Positions 1 to 9,825 of a stretch of 64,000 nt of DNA are shown in pieces. A model generated the notes under the pieces. The model worked only from the letters and a program-made list of their open reading frames with translations. It made no database searches and was not told where the DNA came from. The position numbers and the translations under genes were made by a program. This stretch comes from Fibrobacteria bacterium AD312 (GTDB lineage: Bacteria > Fibrobacterota > Fibrobacteria > Fibrobacterales > Fibrobacteraceae): the NCBI GenBank assembly GCA_001462345.1, contig LIUM01000002.1, positions 57,954 through 121,953 on the forward strand, given 5' to 3'. Positions within the stretch are counted from its first letter, which is position 1. Each line of letters begins with the position of its first letter.

Positions 1-2730
1 AGCTTTGTCTGCCAATTCTGAAACTTGAATGGATACCACACGCTTTGCCACTGCAAGCCCTTCGCTTGAGAAATATTGAATTTTGGCAGCAACGGCCGCA
101 TTTCCCTGAGGGATTGGAGCTGTTTTTGAAGACCCTTGATCTAGGGCTGAAAGTAATTCTGAATGATTCTCGCCAGTACCATCAATTAATACTCGAAGCA
201 CCGCAGGGCCAGCAATGTCTGAAAAACCCCATTCGGCAAGTACAGAAGGTTCCAGAACAAAATTGTACTGCATCATCAATCCACGAAGACCTGAGTTTTC
301 CCAAATAGAACAAGTAACAGAACCTTTACCCAATGCAGTCGCTAAATCAATAGCACCTTGAGTTAAAGGATGTTCCCAACTTAGAAAATCAATATCTTCA
401 CGAATCTTTGCTTGTGTTCTTGAATTAGTTAGAGTTAAGGTAGAAGAAGCGACTTCTCTCTCTTCCCCTTCTTGTTGAGCATACATGGATGATGTAGGCA
501 TCCCAGGAATGGTTCCTGACTCTACTTGAGGACCTGTTGTGAAAACAAAACTATTTGGAATAGAACTTTTTTCTATGTCTACACCATGGGAAGTAAGCAC
601 ATCATAAACAAAAGAAAATAAAGAAGTGTCTTTATCTAATCTCTGAATTTCATCAATGATCTTTCGAGCCGTTTCTGGATCTCTTGAATTAAACTCTAAT
701 AAACGATCTCGCCCTTTTTCAATATTTTTACGAAGTTCAAGACTATCTTGATGTACTAGCGGTATAATATTTTCCACGAAAGAAGCCAAATTCTCATTGG
801 GGCTATCTAACGCTTCAATTAATGCATCTGTATACTTTAAGAAGAGTTCTCCACCGCTCATTAATGGAGATGTAAATGCACCTAAGCCATCGTGATACCA
901 ACGGAACATCACTTCTTGAGCCGAGCCTTTAACATAAGGTACATGAATAATAATATCTTGATTTTGACCAATACGATCCAAACGACCAATACGTTGTTCC
1001 ACTAAAGCCGCGTCTAAAGGCAAATCAAATAAAATCAAATGATGAGCAAATTGGAAATTACGCCCTTCTGAACCAATCTCGGAAGCAATTAGAAGGTTCG
1101 CACCATCGGGTTCAGAGAACCAAGCCGCCGCTTGGTCACGAGCAAGAATAGAAAGGTTCTCATGAAAAACAGCATAAGCATCTTTACCTATTGTTTCTTC
1201 AAGCAAAGAATCTAAAGCCGAAACCACAGCAATATCTTCACAAATCAAAAGAATTTTTTCTCTTTGATGTTTTTTTAGAAAAGACATCAACCAAAGAAAG
1301 CGTTCGTCTTGATTCCAGCCTTCTTTATAATTTGTAATCAAAAGACCATTTTCTTGGATATCCGTGGAATGATCTTGGTCTTTGTTCGCGACTAAAGCAA
1401 CCCATTCTCTATACTTTGGATTAGGCGCGAGTTCAATCGCATCCAAATGACGTTTCGGAAAACCACCAACGCCTTTTCGAGTATTTCTAAAAACGACTGA
1501 TCCCGTTCCAAGAGCGTCTACAATCCGACGCATCCATTCTCCAGCAGACATTGCTTTAGAATTTTCTTTTTCAAGCCAAGAGCGAATTAAAGAATTTTTT
1601 GGAACTAATTCATAAAGATCATCCCAACTCAAATGGCTATCAGGATCCGTGGGTAATTTAGAAAGATCATTCGCTAGTTTTTGATACTTTTCTTGATCTT
1701 TTATAAACTCATTGAAATCCGAAAACCGAACTGGATCGAGCATTCGTAAACGATTAAAATGAGATTCTGGATGAAGCTGTAATGGAGTTCCTGTTAATAA
1801 TAGGATACCTTTTGAGCGAGCCACTATCGCACTGACAAGCATATACTCTTTACTAGTAAAACCGTCTTCGCAAACAAGGTGATGAGCTTCATCCACAATG
1901 GTTAAATCCCATTTTACCTTTAATAGATCTTCAATTAAAGCTGGATGATCCATTAGCAATTCTACAGTACAAATGACTTCATTTGCCTGTAAAAAAGGAT
2001 TTGGTTTATCATTACCGCTAAATAGAGCTCTTAAAAAGCCTTCATCCACTAGTGTGAAAATATGATTGAAACGTCGTTTCATCTCCACCATCCACTGGTG
2101 TTTCAAAGATTCAGGGACTAAAATAAGAGATCGAACAACACGTCCTCGCGCCCGTAAAGCATGCCAAATCATACCTGCTTCAATCGTTTTTCCTAAACCC
2201 ACTTCATCGGAGAGCATTAGTCTCGGTAGTTCAGAAGAAGAGCAAGCTCGATGACAGAGATAATACTGATGTTCGATCATATCCACTCGAGGGCCAATCA
2301 TACCTCGAACAGTGGATGATTGCCACTCCGAAGAAAGCATTAACGCTTTTTCTCTCAGCTTAAATTCTTTTAAATCTGAAATTTTGCCTTTTAGTAAAGC
2401 AGAAAATAAATCCGCAGGGCGAGCAGCCGCCTTAGACAACAAATCAGATTCATTCATTTCGCGGCCACCACGGCCACGATAAACGAATAAATCAGCCACA
2501 TTTTCAACAGACTCAATTAAAAAAGAAACGCCTTTTTCATTTTTTGCCGTTTCTCCAACAGCTAATACATAACGTTCTACGGGAGCAACATGATTTCTAT
2601 AAATTCGACTTTGTCCAACAGCAGGAAACTCAAAAACGATGTTTTTATTTTGTACGGCAAGAACACGACCAATGCCTAATTCTGGTTCGTGTATACTAAT
2701 ATAACGCTGACCTGGCTTAAAGATACTCAT
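1..2730 (-). CDS. rapA: RNA polymerase-associated SNF2-type ATPase RapA (3' end cut by window)
   Basis: Reading the minus strand from the ATG at 2730 gives 910 open codons that run past base 1, so the C-terminus is missing (E. coli RapA is about 968 residues). RapA is a Swi2/Snf2 translocase that recycles RNA polymerase. The N-terminus (MSIFKPGQRYISI) fits the RapA N-terminal Tudor-like region. Walker A (DEVGLGKTIEAGM) lies near residues 175-185, the DEAH box (VDEAHHL) near 282, and helicase motif VI (QRIGRLDRIGQ) near 581. The upstream sequence has no strong Shine-Dalgarno. The gene is divergent from the RDD protein gene at 2794, with only 63 bp between them. Family assignment is secure; cellular role is taken from the E. 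coli homologue. Confidence 0.93.
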   Translation of the reverse strand, partial: MSIFKPGQRYISIHEPELGIGRVLAVQNKNIVFEFPAVGQSRIYRNHVAPVERYVLAVGETAKNEKGVSFLIESVENVADLFVYRGRGGREMNESDLLSKAAARPADLFSALLKGKISDLKEFKLREKALMLSSEWQSSTVRGMIGPRVDMIEHQYYLCHRACSSSELPRLMLSDEVGLGKTIEAGMIWHALRARGRVVRSLILVPESLKHQWMVEMKRRFNHIFTLVDEGFLRALFSGNDKPNPFLQANEVICTVELLMDHPALIEDLLKVKWDLTIVDEAHHLVCEDGFTSKEYMLVSAIVARSKGILLLTGTPLQLHPESHFNRLRMLDPVRFSDFNEFIKDQEKYQKLANDLSKLPTDPDSHLSWDDLYELVPKNSLIRSWLEKENSKAMSAGEWMRRIVDALGTGSVVFRNTRKGVGGFPKRHLDAIELAPNPKYREWVALVANKDQDHSTDIQENGLLITNYKEGWNQDERFLWLMSFLKKHQREKILLICEDIAVVSALDSLLEETIGKDAYAVFHENLSILARDQAAAWFSEPDGANLLIASEIGSEGRNFQFAHHLILFDLPLDAALVEQRIGRLDRIGQNQDIIIHVPYVKGSAQEVMFRWYHDGLGAFTSPLMSGGELFLKYTDALIEALDSPNENLASFVENIIPLVHQDSLELRKNIEKGRDRLLEFNSRDPETARKIIDEIQRLDKDTSLFSFVYDVLTSHGVDIEKSSIPNSFVFTTGPQVESGTIPGMPTSSMYAQQEGEEREVASSTLTLTNSRTQAKIREDIDFLSWEHPLTQGAIDLATALGKGSVTCSIWENSGLRGLMMQYNFVLEPSVLAEWGFSDIAGPAVLRVLIDGTGENHSELLSALDQGSSKTAPIPQGNAAVAAKIQYFSSEGLAVAKRVVSIQVSELADKA

Positions 2731-2793
2731 GAGGGCATAAATTAGCTTTTTTCTTTTTAAATAGAAGAAGATGTTTCTAAATTAGTCGTTGTT

Positions 2794-3543
2794 ATGAATT
2801 GGTTTTATATAGATAAAAGTATTAAATCAGGCGATCGCCGTCAGGGACCATATTCCATTGATGAAATGCGTGAACTTGCAGCCCAAGGGTCTATCGAAAA
2901 GTCCACACTCGTCTGGCACACTGGCCTTGAAAATTGGATTCCATGGGAAAAATCCGATGGATTTATCAGTGAAGAAAAAGTGAATGAAATGATTCAGCAA
3001 ACGATTGCTGAAATTCTAATCGAAAAGAAAATCAAACAAAGAAATGCCGCAGGTTTTGGTATTCGGGCGATGGCTTTTCTAATTGACTTTATCATTCTAA
3101 GCTTATTTGGTAGTCTAATTGTTTATGTACTAAGTGCTTTTCAATGGATTGACTTAGAAGCAATTAATGTTTTAATGGATAAATACTGGTCCAACCCGCT
3201 TTCTCCTGACTTTGCACAAGAATTTCTAGAAGCCAAAGGGGTCTCCATTTTTATTTCCATATGGTTTATTATTCAAGCCCTTTATTCCATTTACTTTCAC
3301 ACCAAGTACGCTGGCACCATAGGGAAATTGTTACTTCATCTTAAAGTTCAAAATGCCGATGGGACAAAGCTCAATTTACTTAAAGCGTCTTTACGCTATG
3401 CTTATAGTATTTTAACTCAATTCACTCTTGCGTTTTATGGGATAGGCTATCTTCTCGCTCTCATTGACCCTAAGAAAAGAGCCCTTCATGATTTCTTAGC
3501 TAATACACGCGTGGTTTACAGCGATTTTGACAAGGAAAAATAA
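2794..3543 (+). CDS. GYF_2 (DUF4339) - RDD family membrane protein
   Basis: This 249-residue protein starts with a GYF_2 domain (about residues 1-55; WFYID, GPYS, and the closing WIPWEK). An RDD domain of three predicted membrane helices follows, near residues 90-112, 150-172 and 203-225, with the family-typical R and D residues (GIRAMAFLIDF). GYF_2 domains are thought to bind proline-rich partners and RDD proteins are usually membrane proteins of unknown or transport function, so no substrate can be named. It lies six bases upstream of murA and is probably cotranscribed with it. GYF_2-RDD fusions are common in bacteria. Confidence in the domains is high and in the function low. Confidence 0.8.
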   Translation: MNWFYIDKSIKSGDRRQGPYSIDEMRELAAQGSIEKSTLVWHTGLENWIPWEKSDGFISEEKVNEMIQQTIAEILIEKKIKQRNAAGFGIRAMAFLIDFIILSLFGSLIVYVLSAFQWIDLEAINVLMDKYWSNPLSPDFAQEFLEAKGVSIFISIWFIIQALYSIYFHTKYAGTIGKLLLHLKVQNADGTKLNLLKASLRYAYSILTQFTLAFYGIGYLLALIDPKKRALHDFLANTRVVYSDFDKEK

Positions 3544-3549
3544 AACAAT

Positions 3550-4818
3550 ATGGATCGTTATATAGTCTCTGCATTAAAAGAACCTCTTCATGGTGAAGTT
3601 GAAATTTCTGGTGCTAAAAATGCAGTACTTGCAGTAATGGCTGCGACTCTTCTCGCTGACGGCGTTTCTGAAATTACAAATGCTCCTCACCTAAAAGACA
3701 TGAAAACCATGTCTGATGTATTGCGCGTGATTGGTTGCCGAATTGATGGTGGTTCTCATACATTACGTATTGATACTCGTGGGGTGAGTCATCTTGAAGC
3801 ACCTTATGAGTTAGTTAAAACCATGCGTGCTAGCTTTTACGTACTAGGTCCTCTGGTAAGCCGTTTCGGCCGTTGTCGAGTTTCACTTCCTGGCGGTTGT
3901 GCTTGGGGTCCTCGTCCAGTGGATCTTCATTTAAAAGGCCTTGAAGCCCTTGGCGCCACAATCAATGTCACGCATGGTTATGTCGAAGCTATTTGTGAAG
4001 GACGCCTCAAAGGCGGAACATTCCATTTTCCTATTAGTAGTGTCGGTGCCACAGTAAACGTTTTAATGGCCGCGACTCTAGCCTCAGGTAAAAGCACGCT
4101 GCATAATGTGGCTCTTGAACCTGAGATTGATGCCCTTGTTGATTACCTCATTCAAATGGGGGCTAAAATTGAAGGCCGAGGCACAAGAACTTTAGTCATT
4201 GAAGGTGTTGAAAAATTAAACCCAGGATCTGGAGCAACAATACCAGATCGCATTGAAGCAGGATCTTTTTTAATTGGCGCTGCGATGACTCGCGGACGAA
4301 TAAAAACAACTCACATGAATCCTTCTCACATAGAAGCACTTACAGGTTGTTTGCGAGAGATGGGTTGTGACGTTTCTATTGGAGATACTTGGGTAGAAGT
4401 CGATGCTTATCAAAAAAAGCTAAAACCTATTTCTGTTACTACACTACCTCACCCTGGATTTCCTACGGACTTACAGGCTCCTATGATGGCTTTATTAACA
4501 ACGATTGAAGGCGCGAGTGTAATTCAAGATACTGTTTATAATGATCGATTTACCCATATTGCAGAACTTCAACGTTTAGGGGCAGACATTCAATTAACAG
4601 GGAACACCGCTTATATCCGCGGTGGAAAGCCCTTATCTAGCGCTCCTATTATGGCTTCCGATTTAAGAGCTGGCGCTGCTCTTGTTTTAGCAGCCCTTAT
4701 TGCCGAAGGAGAAACTTCAATTAGTCGTATTTATCACATTGACCGTGGTTATGAAAACTTTGAAGAAAAAATGCGTTCTCTCGGGGCTCAAATTGAAAGA
4801 GCTCAAGATGAAGGGTAA
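3550..4818 (+). CDS. murA: UDP-N-acetylglucosamine 1-carboxyvinyltransferase MurA
   Basis: MurA transfers enolpyruvate from PEP to UDP-GlcNAc, the first committed step of peptidoglycan synthesis, in the cytoplasm. The 422-residue length is normal. The N-terminal signature EISGAKNAVLAVM and the active-site loop PGGCAWGPRPVDLH are present. The catalytic cysteine is at residue 117, so this is the fosfomycin-sensitive Cys type rather than an Asp variant. An AAGGA sequence lies about 12 bases before the ATG, inside the end of the RDD gene. The gene ends base-to-base with the convergent secreted-protein gene at 4819. Confidence 0.97.
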   Translation: MDRYIVSALKEPLHGEVEISGAKNAVLAVMAATLLADGVSEITNAPHLKDMKTMSDVLRVIGCRIDGGSHTLRIDTRGVSHLEAPYELVKTMRASFYVLGPLVSRFGRCRVSLPGGCAWGPRPVDLHLKGLEALGATINVTHGYVEAICEGRLKGGTFHFPISSVGATVNVLMAATLASGKSTLHNVALEPEIDALVDYLIQMGAKIEGRGTRTLVIEGVEKLNPGSGATIPDRIEAGSFLIGAAMTRGRIKTTHMNPSHIEALTGCLREMGCDVSIGDTWVEVDAYQKKLKPISVTTLPHPGFPTDLQAPMMALLTTIEGASVIQDTVYNDRFTHIAELQRLGADIQLTGNTAYIRGGKPLSSAPIMASDLRAGAALVLAALIAEGETSISRIYHIDRGYENFEEKMRSLGAQIERAQDEG

Positions 4819-5943
4819 TTAGAAATTAATTTTCGTTCCCATTTTAAATTCAGTAAAGAGCATGGTTTCAGGAATTATTCCTTTCCACAGTTCAGGACGT
4901 TCTGTATAATAGCGAATAAAATGTTCTATTCCAGCATGAATTTGAACTTGATCCCACTTGGCAAATAAATAGCCTCCCAATCCACCTTCTAAAAAAGAAA
5001 CGGACAAAGAATCTTTTTCATTGATAAGAAAAGTAGAAGCCAGGGAGCCCTTCATTTCAATACCTATTGGATTATCAAATTGATAAGAAGATTTCAATTG
5101 AATTGCTGGCCCCCATTTTACACCCTGATAATAACTGACATCCAAATACGATGAATCAATCCCATCTAAATAATTATCATCCGTAATTAAAAGAATGGAA
5201 GCTGTAGAATCCACATTAAAAAGAAGACCTAATGAGGCCGACATCGAAAGGCCTTTTTTCTGAATTTGGTGCCAAGACAAATTAAGCCCAGAACGCATTT
5301 CTAATATTTTATTGATAAAAGCAAAACCTTCTAAAACAAACAAACGAGTATCTTTTTTAAAAGCATACTTTTCAAAGAGAAAGAAAAAGGCAGGATTAAT
5401 CTTATCACCTTCACTTAATGTAAAGTTCGCTCCAGTAGCTAAAGCAAAAGACTTTGACATCAAGGAATATTCAATGGCAGGCGAAATAACCCAATCATTT
5501 GTATCCAGCGAAGAGGAATCCGATTTCAAAAAGACTTCAGATAAAAAGGAGAATTCTATGGAATGCTTTCTTTGATTTCGATAAATATCATAAGCAATCG
5601 AAAAAACGGAAAAACCTTCTCCTAGCCACTCTTTAGAAGATTCCTCACTTTCTTTTTCTTCATAACGAATTCCAATAGCATCAAAATCAAAGCCAAAACG
5701 CCACAAGTTTTGCTTTTGAATATCTAGAAAATCAATACCTAGAACAGCATAGTATTCTTTTAATATCTGAAGGATTTCTTCCGTATAAGGGCCTTCAGTA
5801 AAAAGCGCATCTTCAAATAAGGTGATTGCATCAACGATATCACCTGAGGATTCTGCTTCTAATGCACGCTGATAAAGAGAAGTTTGCTCGTCAGCAAAAA
5901 CGTTTAAAACAAAAAGGAATAACAGTAGAACTGCCGTGCGCAT
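4819..5943 (-). CDS. Putative outer-membrane protein with N-terminal TPR-like segment
   Basis: I do not recognise this 374-residue protein. It begins with a clear signal peptide (MRTAVLLLFLFVLNVFA) with a likely cut after the alanine near residue 17. A short TPR-like helical stretch follows (about residues 23-65; YQRALEAESSGDIVDAITLF). The rest has alternating hydrophobic and polar residues with many aromatics and ends in an aromatic-type terminal strand (MGTKINF), typical of a beta-barrel inserted by BAM. Its start overlaps the stop of the gene at 5943 (TAATG), so the two form a translationally coupled pair. The barrel call is an inference from composition. Confidence 0.6.
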   Translation of the reverse strand: MRTAVLLLFLFVLNVFADEQTSLYQRALEAESSGDIVDAITLFEDALFTEGPYTEEILQILKEYYAVLGIDFLDIQKQNLWRFGFDFDAIGIRYEEKESEESSKEWLGEGFSVFSIAYDIYRNQRKHSIEFSFLSEVFLKSDSSSLDTNDWVISPAIEYSLMSKSFALATGANFTLSEGDKINPAFFFLFEKYAFKKDTRLFVLEGFAFINKILEMRSGLNLSWHQIQKKGLSMSASLGLLFNVDSTASILLITDDNYLDGIDSSYLDVSYYQGVKWGPAIQLKSSYQFDNPIGIEMKGSLASTFLINEKDSLSVSFLEGGLGGYLFAKWDQVQIHAGIEHFIRYYTERPELWKGIIPETMLFTEFKMGTKINF

Positions 5944-6383
5944 TAATGCTCATTACAATCTCCCCAAGGACAAGGAGGAAGAGGAGGCCAAGGGGGATAT
6001 CTGTTATCTCGCTCTGGTCTCACTTCATGAGATTCTGGACGTTCAATAAGAGGAGTACGTTCGCGAGATTTCATTGTTTTCGGGAAACCCCCATTAAAGC
6101 GGGCATTATGGTTCCGATTTTCAGAAAGTTGGCGACGAAGCTGTTCCTTTTCTTTTCCTGAACTTTCACGAATTTTAGACAAAATTTGCTCACGAGCCTT
6201 TTGTCTTTCCATTCTCATCTTTTTCCATTCTGTGCTTTCTTTTTCACCTAAAACCAAGTTTTTTGAAGAAATTGGCTTATCAGCGGGGGTGGAGACTTGT
6301 GGAGAAGGCACAGTTTTGCTATCAGCACCATATAGGAATGGAGCTAATAAGAAAATCAATAAGAAAAAAGAAGTCTGTTTCAT
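5943..6383 (-). CDS. Secreted, charged hypothetical protein
   Basis: This 146-residue protein has a signal peptide (about residues 1-19, ending LYGA). After a Pro/Ser-rich linker comes a strongly charged, probably helical segment (residues about 50-95, many K, R, E), then a proline- and tryptophan-rich tail (PPWPPLPPCPWGDC) with two cysteines. I find no known domain. It is the first gene of a pair; its TAA shares one base with the ATG of the putative barrel gene, which suggests the two products act together in the envelope. No clear promoter was seen in the 76 bases that separate it from the upstream sigma54 activator gene. Confidence 0.55.
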   Translation of the reverse strand: MKQTSFFLLIFLLAPFLYGADSKTVPSPQVSTPADKPISSKNLVLGEKESTEWKKMRMERQKAREQILSKIRESSGKEKEQLRRQLSENRNHNARFNGGFPKTMKSRERTPLIERPESHEVRPERDNRYPPWPPLPPCPWGDCNEH

Positions 6384-6459
6384 ATGAAATCTCTAACAAA
6401 AACGATGCCAACAAAAAAAGAGTGCTATTCCTTTAATAAAAAAACATATAGGTAATATA

Positions 6460-7914
6460 CTAATTTTTATAATCCTCTTTTCTTATTTTTATCCTTTCCA
6501 TGATTTCCCTCAACACTTTTCGGTCAATACCGAGAATCGTTGCCGCTAACGTTAAATTACCCTTACTATCTAAAAGAGCTTGGTGAATCACATTTTTTTC
6601 TGCCGATTCCCTTGCTTCCTTAAGAGTTCTAGGAGAATTTTTTGCCTCTTCAGTTATGTTATCAAGCCCCAAATCTTGAGGAGAAACAACCCCACGAACA
6701 GCCTGAATCAAAGATTTTTGGATCCTATTTTCTAATTCACGCACATTTCCAGGCCAAGAATAGCTCAATAGAGCCTTTTCTGAAGCTCGACTTAGCCTAA
6801 AACGACCTCGACCGTACTCCGCACTATAACGATCCAAAAAAGATTCCGCAAGAAGAATCACATCTTGACCTCGGCTTCGCAAAGGAGGTATTTCCACAGG
6901 CATCACTTGGATTCTAAAATAGAGATCTTCCCTAAATTTCTTTTCTTTGACAGCCTCTTCTAGGTCCACATGAGTCGCTGAAATCACTCTTACATTCACA
7001 GAAATTTCTCGATTATCACCTACTCTAGTGATATGTTTTTCTTGAAGCACCCGTAATAATTTCACTTGCATCGTAAGAGGGAGTTCTCCTATTTCATCTA
7101 AAAAAACCGTACCACCCTCCGCTTGTTCAAACAACCCTTTTCTGTTTTCTATGGCTCCCGTAAAAGATCCTTTCACGTGGCCAAACAAAATAGACTCTAT
7201 CAAGTTTTCAGGAATCGCTCCACAATTGACCGCCACAAATGGTTTATCTCGTCTTGGGCTCTCCGAATGAAGCCAACGGGCAAAGAGTTCCTTACCAGTT
7301 CCCGTCTCTCCACGTATAATAACAGGCAAAGGAAGAGGAGCTAGTTTTTCTGAAAGAGTCATTAAATCAGACATCGATTTTGAGCCGTAAAAAATCCCCC
7401 CTTTTCGAGAGATTCCTTTTAATACCTCTAGCGATTCTTTTTCTCTTAATCGATCATAAGCAGTAAAAGCAAGCTTTTCACAAATCGTTACAAAAGACTC
7501 AAATAAAAGACGTTCCTCTTCTGAGAAAGTATCCGTACGCGCTTTCCGTTGTAAATACAAAAAACCAGACTCACTTTGAGGCATTCTAAAGGGAGCCACC
7601 ATAATACTAGTCAATTGATTTTGAACAATCGATTGAGAAAGATCGGCATCATCATCTTTTAATTGATTCCAAAGAATCACACGATTTCCATCTTTTGCTT
7701 TTTTAACAGCCGATGCAGAAATAGGAAGTTTTTCTGGATAATAAAATTGAAGAGGATCGTCTCCTGGAACCTCAAGAACAGAGGCGTCCGCATGTAAAAC
7801 TTGTGTTGCTGCCTTAAGAATTTTTGGAAGCAATTCATCAGGATTCGATTCATCTAGCAATTGAATCATTGTATCGAGAAGTTCTTCTGTAGCTTGCAAT
7901 GTATCTAAATTCAT
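6460..7914 (-). CDS. Sigma54-dependent transcriptional activator (GAF - AAA+ - Fis HTH)
   Basis: This 484-residue enhancer-binding protein has an N-terminal GAF-like sensory region (about residues 1-155) and a central AAA+ sigma54-interaction domain (about 170-405). Walker A GETGTGKE is near residue 201 and Walker B is GGTVFLDEIG. The sigma54 contact loop reads GSFTGA instead of the usual GAFTGA, near residue 248. A C-terminal Fis-type helix-turn-helix (LTLAATILGIDRKVLREIM) ends the protein. It is the last gene of a three-gene operon; its ATG overlaps the kinase stop codon (ATGA at 7911-7914). The gene order suggests that the kinase controls this activator, but that is inference. No -24/-12 promoter was recognised in the window. 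Confidence 0.93.
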   Translation of the reverse strand: MNLDTLQATEELLDTMIQLLDESNPDELLPKILKAATQVLHADASVLEVPGDDPLQFYYPEKLPISASAVKKAKDGNRVILWNQLKDDDADLSQSIVQNQLTSIMVAPFRMPQSESGFLYLQRKARTDTFSEEERLLFESFVTICEKLAFTAYDRLREKESLEVLKGISRKGGIFYGSKSMSDLMTLSEKLAPLPLPVIIRGETGTGKELFARWLHSESPRRDKPFVAVNCGAIPENLIESILFGHVKGSFTGAIENRKGLFEQAEGGTVFLDEIGELPLTMQVKLLRVLQEKHITRVGDNREISVNVRVISATHVDLEEAVKEKKFREDLYFRIQVMPVEIPPLRSRGQDVILLAESFLDRYSAEYGRGRFRLSRASEKALLSYSWPGNVRELENRIQKSLIQAVRGVVSPQDLGLDNITEEAKNSPRTLKEARESAEKNVIHQALLDSKGNLTLAATILGIDRKVLREIMERIKIRKEDYKN

Positions 7915-9056
7915 AAAGAATCCTTATTCAAAACATCAATTGGACGAGGAGCGTTTTCAATAGCAACCCCTTTCATATCTGGTTTAGATTCTAAAGGAAT
8001 CTCTTTACTACGAACTCGTTCCAGCATTTGTTCCCCTGTTTCTAAAACATTTTGACTTTCTTTTTCATGATTAAAGAAAAAGAAGAAAATGAAAAAGAAA
8101 AAACAGAGTAAAAGAAAACCCTTTAAGAAAATAGGCCAAATAGAAGTGATTGAAGATGACTTTATAATAGCCATTTTAGAAATCCCTTTCGGGTATTCTA
8201 CTTTTTTTTGATCTAAGTCGCTTTCTTGTTCTATTATTTTATTCTGTAAAAATAAAAGCCACTTTTTGTATGGTTTTTCTAAAAAAACGGCCTGTTTTCC
8301 AAGATGAAGAAGAGCAATTTCTAAATGTTCTTCCAATTCTTCAAAACTAGAAAAACGATCTTCAGGATTAACTTGTATTAAACCTCTCCAAATTGGATCT
8401 AAAGCTGCTATTTCTTCAATTGTCAAAAAATTCTGTAGGTGTAATAAGGTAGAGATTTTTGAACTTTCTATATGAAGAATTTCTTCCACTAAAGAATCAT
8501 AATTGCGATGTTCATAAGGGACAGTAGCAGTGAGCCAATAATAGAGTAATATTCCTAAACTAAATAAATCACTTTTAATCGTAGGTTCGGCTTTTTCAAA
8601 GCGTTCAGGAGAGGCGTAATAAAGATGGCCAACGCCCTGAATGCCACCATCAATAATTACCGCACGCCCTTCTTTGGTTATTAAAATATTGTCAGGGGCA
8701 AGATCTCCATGAGAAAATCCAACATTTTCTAAAAAAGAAAGACCAGAAACGACCCCTCTTAATAAATGTAAGGCTGTAGAAACAGAGAAAGGAGCAACAG
8801 AAGAAGATCGTATGCCTTGAATATATTCTGAACAAGTCCAAAAGCATCCGCTGCAAAAACCATAATCTAGGATTAACGCCGTATTTGGATGCTTATTCTT
8901 TTTTAATGTTACATAAAAATCTTGATTAAAACGAAGACCTTCTTTATATACTTTTAAGGCGACCGTTTCCTTTTTTTTGTATTTCGCACGATATACAAAA
9001 GCCTCTCCACCATCATGCATTAACTGACAGTCTGAAAAAGATAGCCACTCTTTCAT
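7911..9056 (-). CDS. Membrane-anchored Ser/Thr protein kinase
   Basis: The first 240 residues form a Hanks-type kinase domain: the ATP lysine is K35 (VALKVYK), the catalytic loop is HGDLAPDN with D118 and N123 (HGD replaces HRD), and the metal-binding aspartate is D136 in IIDGG (replacing DFG). SPE near residue 150 matches the APE motif. All catalytic residues are kept, so it is probably active. A single very hydrophobic phenylalanine-rich membrane helix lies near residues 305-330, with a short extracytoplasmic tail of about 50 residues. It overlaps its neighbours by ATGA at both ends: the TPR lipoprotein upstream and the sigma54 activator downstream. Tight coupling suggests one signalling module. 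Confidence 0.88.
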   Translation of the reverse strand: MKEWLSFSDCQLMHDGGEAFVYRAKYKKKETVALKVYKEGLRFNQDFYVTLKKNKHPNTALILDYGFCSGCFWTCSEYIQGIRSSSVAPFSVSTALHLLRGVVSGLSFLENVGFSHGDLAPDNILITKEGRAVIIDGGIQGVGHLYYASPERFEKAEPTIKSDLFSLGILLYYWLTATVPYEHRNYDSLVEEILHIESSKISTLLHLQNFLTIEEIAALDPIWRGLIQVNPEDRFSSFEELEEHLEIALLHLGKQAVFLEKPYKKWLLFLQNKIIEQESDLDQKKVEYPKGISKMAIIKSSSITSIWPIFLKGFLLLCFFFFIFFFFFNHEKESQNVLETGEQMLERVRSKEIPLESKPDMKGVAIENAPRPIDVLNKDSL

Positions 9057-9778
9057 AAAGACTCCATCAATAACTTAATCGTTAAAGAATCTTGAGCTCT
9101 ATCTGTCCATGTTTTTAAATAGGAATTATTAGGATCTTTTTGTAACCCCATCGACCATATATCCCACGCATTTTCATAATCCCCTCTATCCCAATAAAGA
9201 TTTCCCAAATTAGAATAAGCGGCAATAAAATCAGGATTTTTAGTAATGATATAAACAAAAACCTGCTGTGCTAAAGAATCTTGCCCTACAGACTGTAAAG
9301 ACAAACCTTTTAAATTGAAACTAAAATAATTAGATGAATCTAATGCAATCGAACGATCTAGTACAGGTAGAACGGATGCCTCTGGATGAACATAAAGAGT
9401 GGCTCTTGCCCAATAAAAAAGGCAAGTAGAGTACATTTTTTCATACCCATTTATAGCTTTTGCTCTTTCTAAAATACGAAATTCATCGTATGCCTTTTGC
9501 CAAAAGGGCAAGGCATTTTCACCCCTCCACTCCATTTCTTCGGCGAGCCCAAAATAAGATAAAGCTAGGCCATACCTCGCCTTCATAAAAAGAGGTTCTT
9601 CATCTAAAACAGAAGAAAAATAAGATGCCGCCCGATTAAAATCACCTATGGCAAGAGTATTCTCCCCTTTTTCATAAATATCATTCTCGCAAGACCAAAA
9701 GAAAAAACAGCACAAAAACAAACAAAGTGCTTTTTCATAAGGAATAAAAAACCTTTTACTTTTATTAAAACGAGACAT
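9053..9778 (-). CDS. TPR-repeat lipoprotein
   Basis: This 241-residue protein has a long positively charged N-terminus, then a hydrophobic stretch ending in a cysteine (CLFLCCFFFWSC, cysteine 30) that looks like a lipoprotein cut site, although FWSC is a loose lipobox. The mature part is made of TPR-like helix pairs (for example DFNRAASYFSSVLDEEPLF and PDFIAAYSNLGNLYWDRGDY). TPRs mediate protein contacts. It is the first gene of the operon with the kinase and the sigma54 activator, and could feed an envelope signal to the kinase; this is inferred from position only. No Shine-Dalgarno is evident. Confidence 0.75.
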   Translation of the reverse strand: MSRFNKSKRFFIPYEKALCLFLCCFFFWSCENDIYEKGENTLAIGDFNRAASYFSSVLDEEPLFMKARYGLALSYFGLAEEMEWRGENALPFWQKAYDEFRILERAKAINGYEKMYSTCLFYWARATLYVHPEASVLPVLDRSIALDSSNYFSFNLKGLSLQSVGQDSLAQQVFVYIITKNPDFIAAYSNLGNLYWDRGDYENAWDIWSMGLQKDPNNSYLKTWTDRAQDSLTIKLLMESL

Positions 9779-9825
9779 TGTTTATTAAAATAATTAAATT
9801 TTGTCAAAACTATATCGGAGATCTC

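Noticed and set aside
5312..5575. 87-codon plus-strand frame inside the putative barrel gene
   Set aside because: It is antisense to a signal-peptide gene and lysine-rich as expected for a shadow frame.
6384..9825. Sigma54 -24/-12 promoter near the activator operon
   Set aside because: No TGGCAC-N5-TTGC type sequence was found in the flanking gaps.
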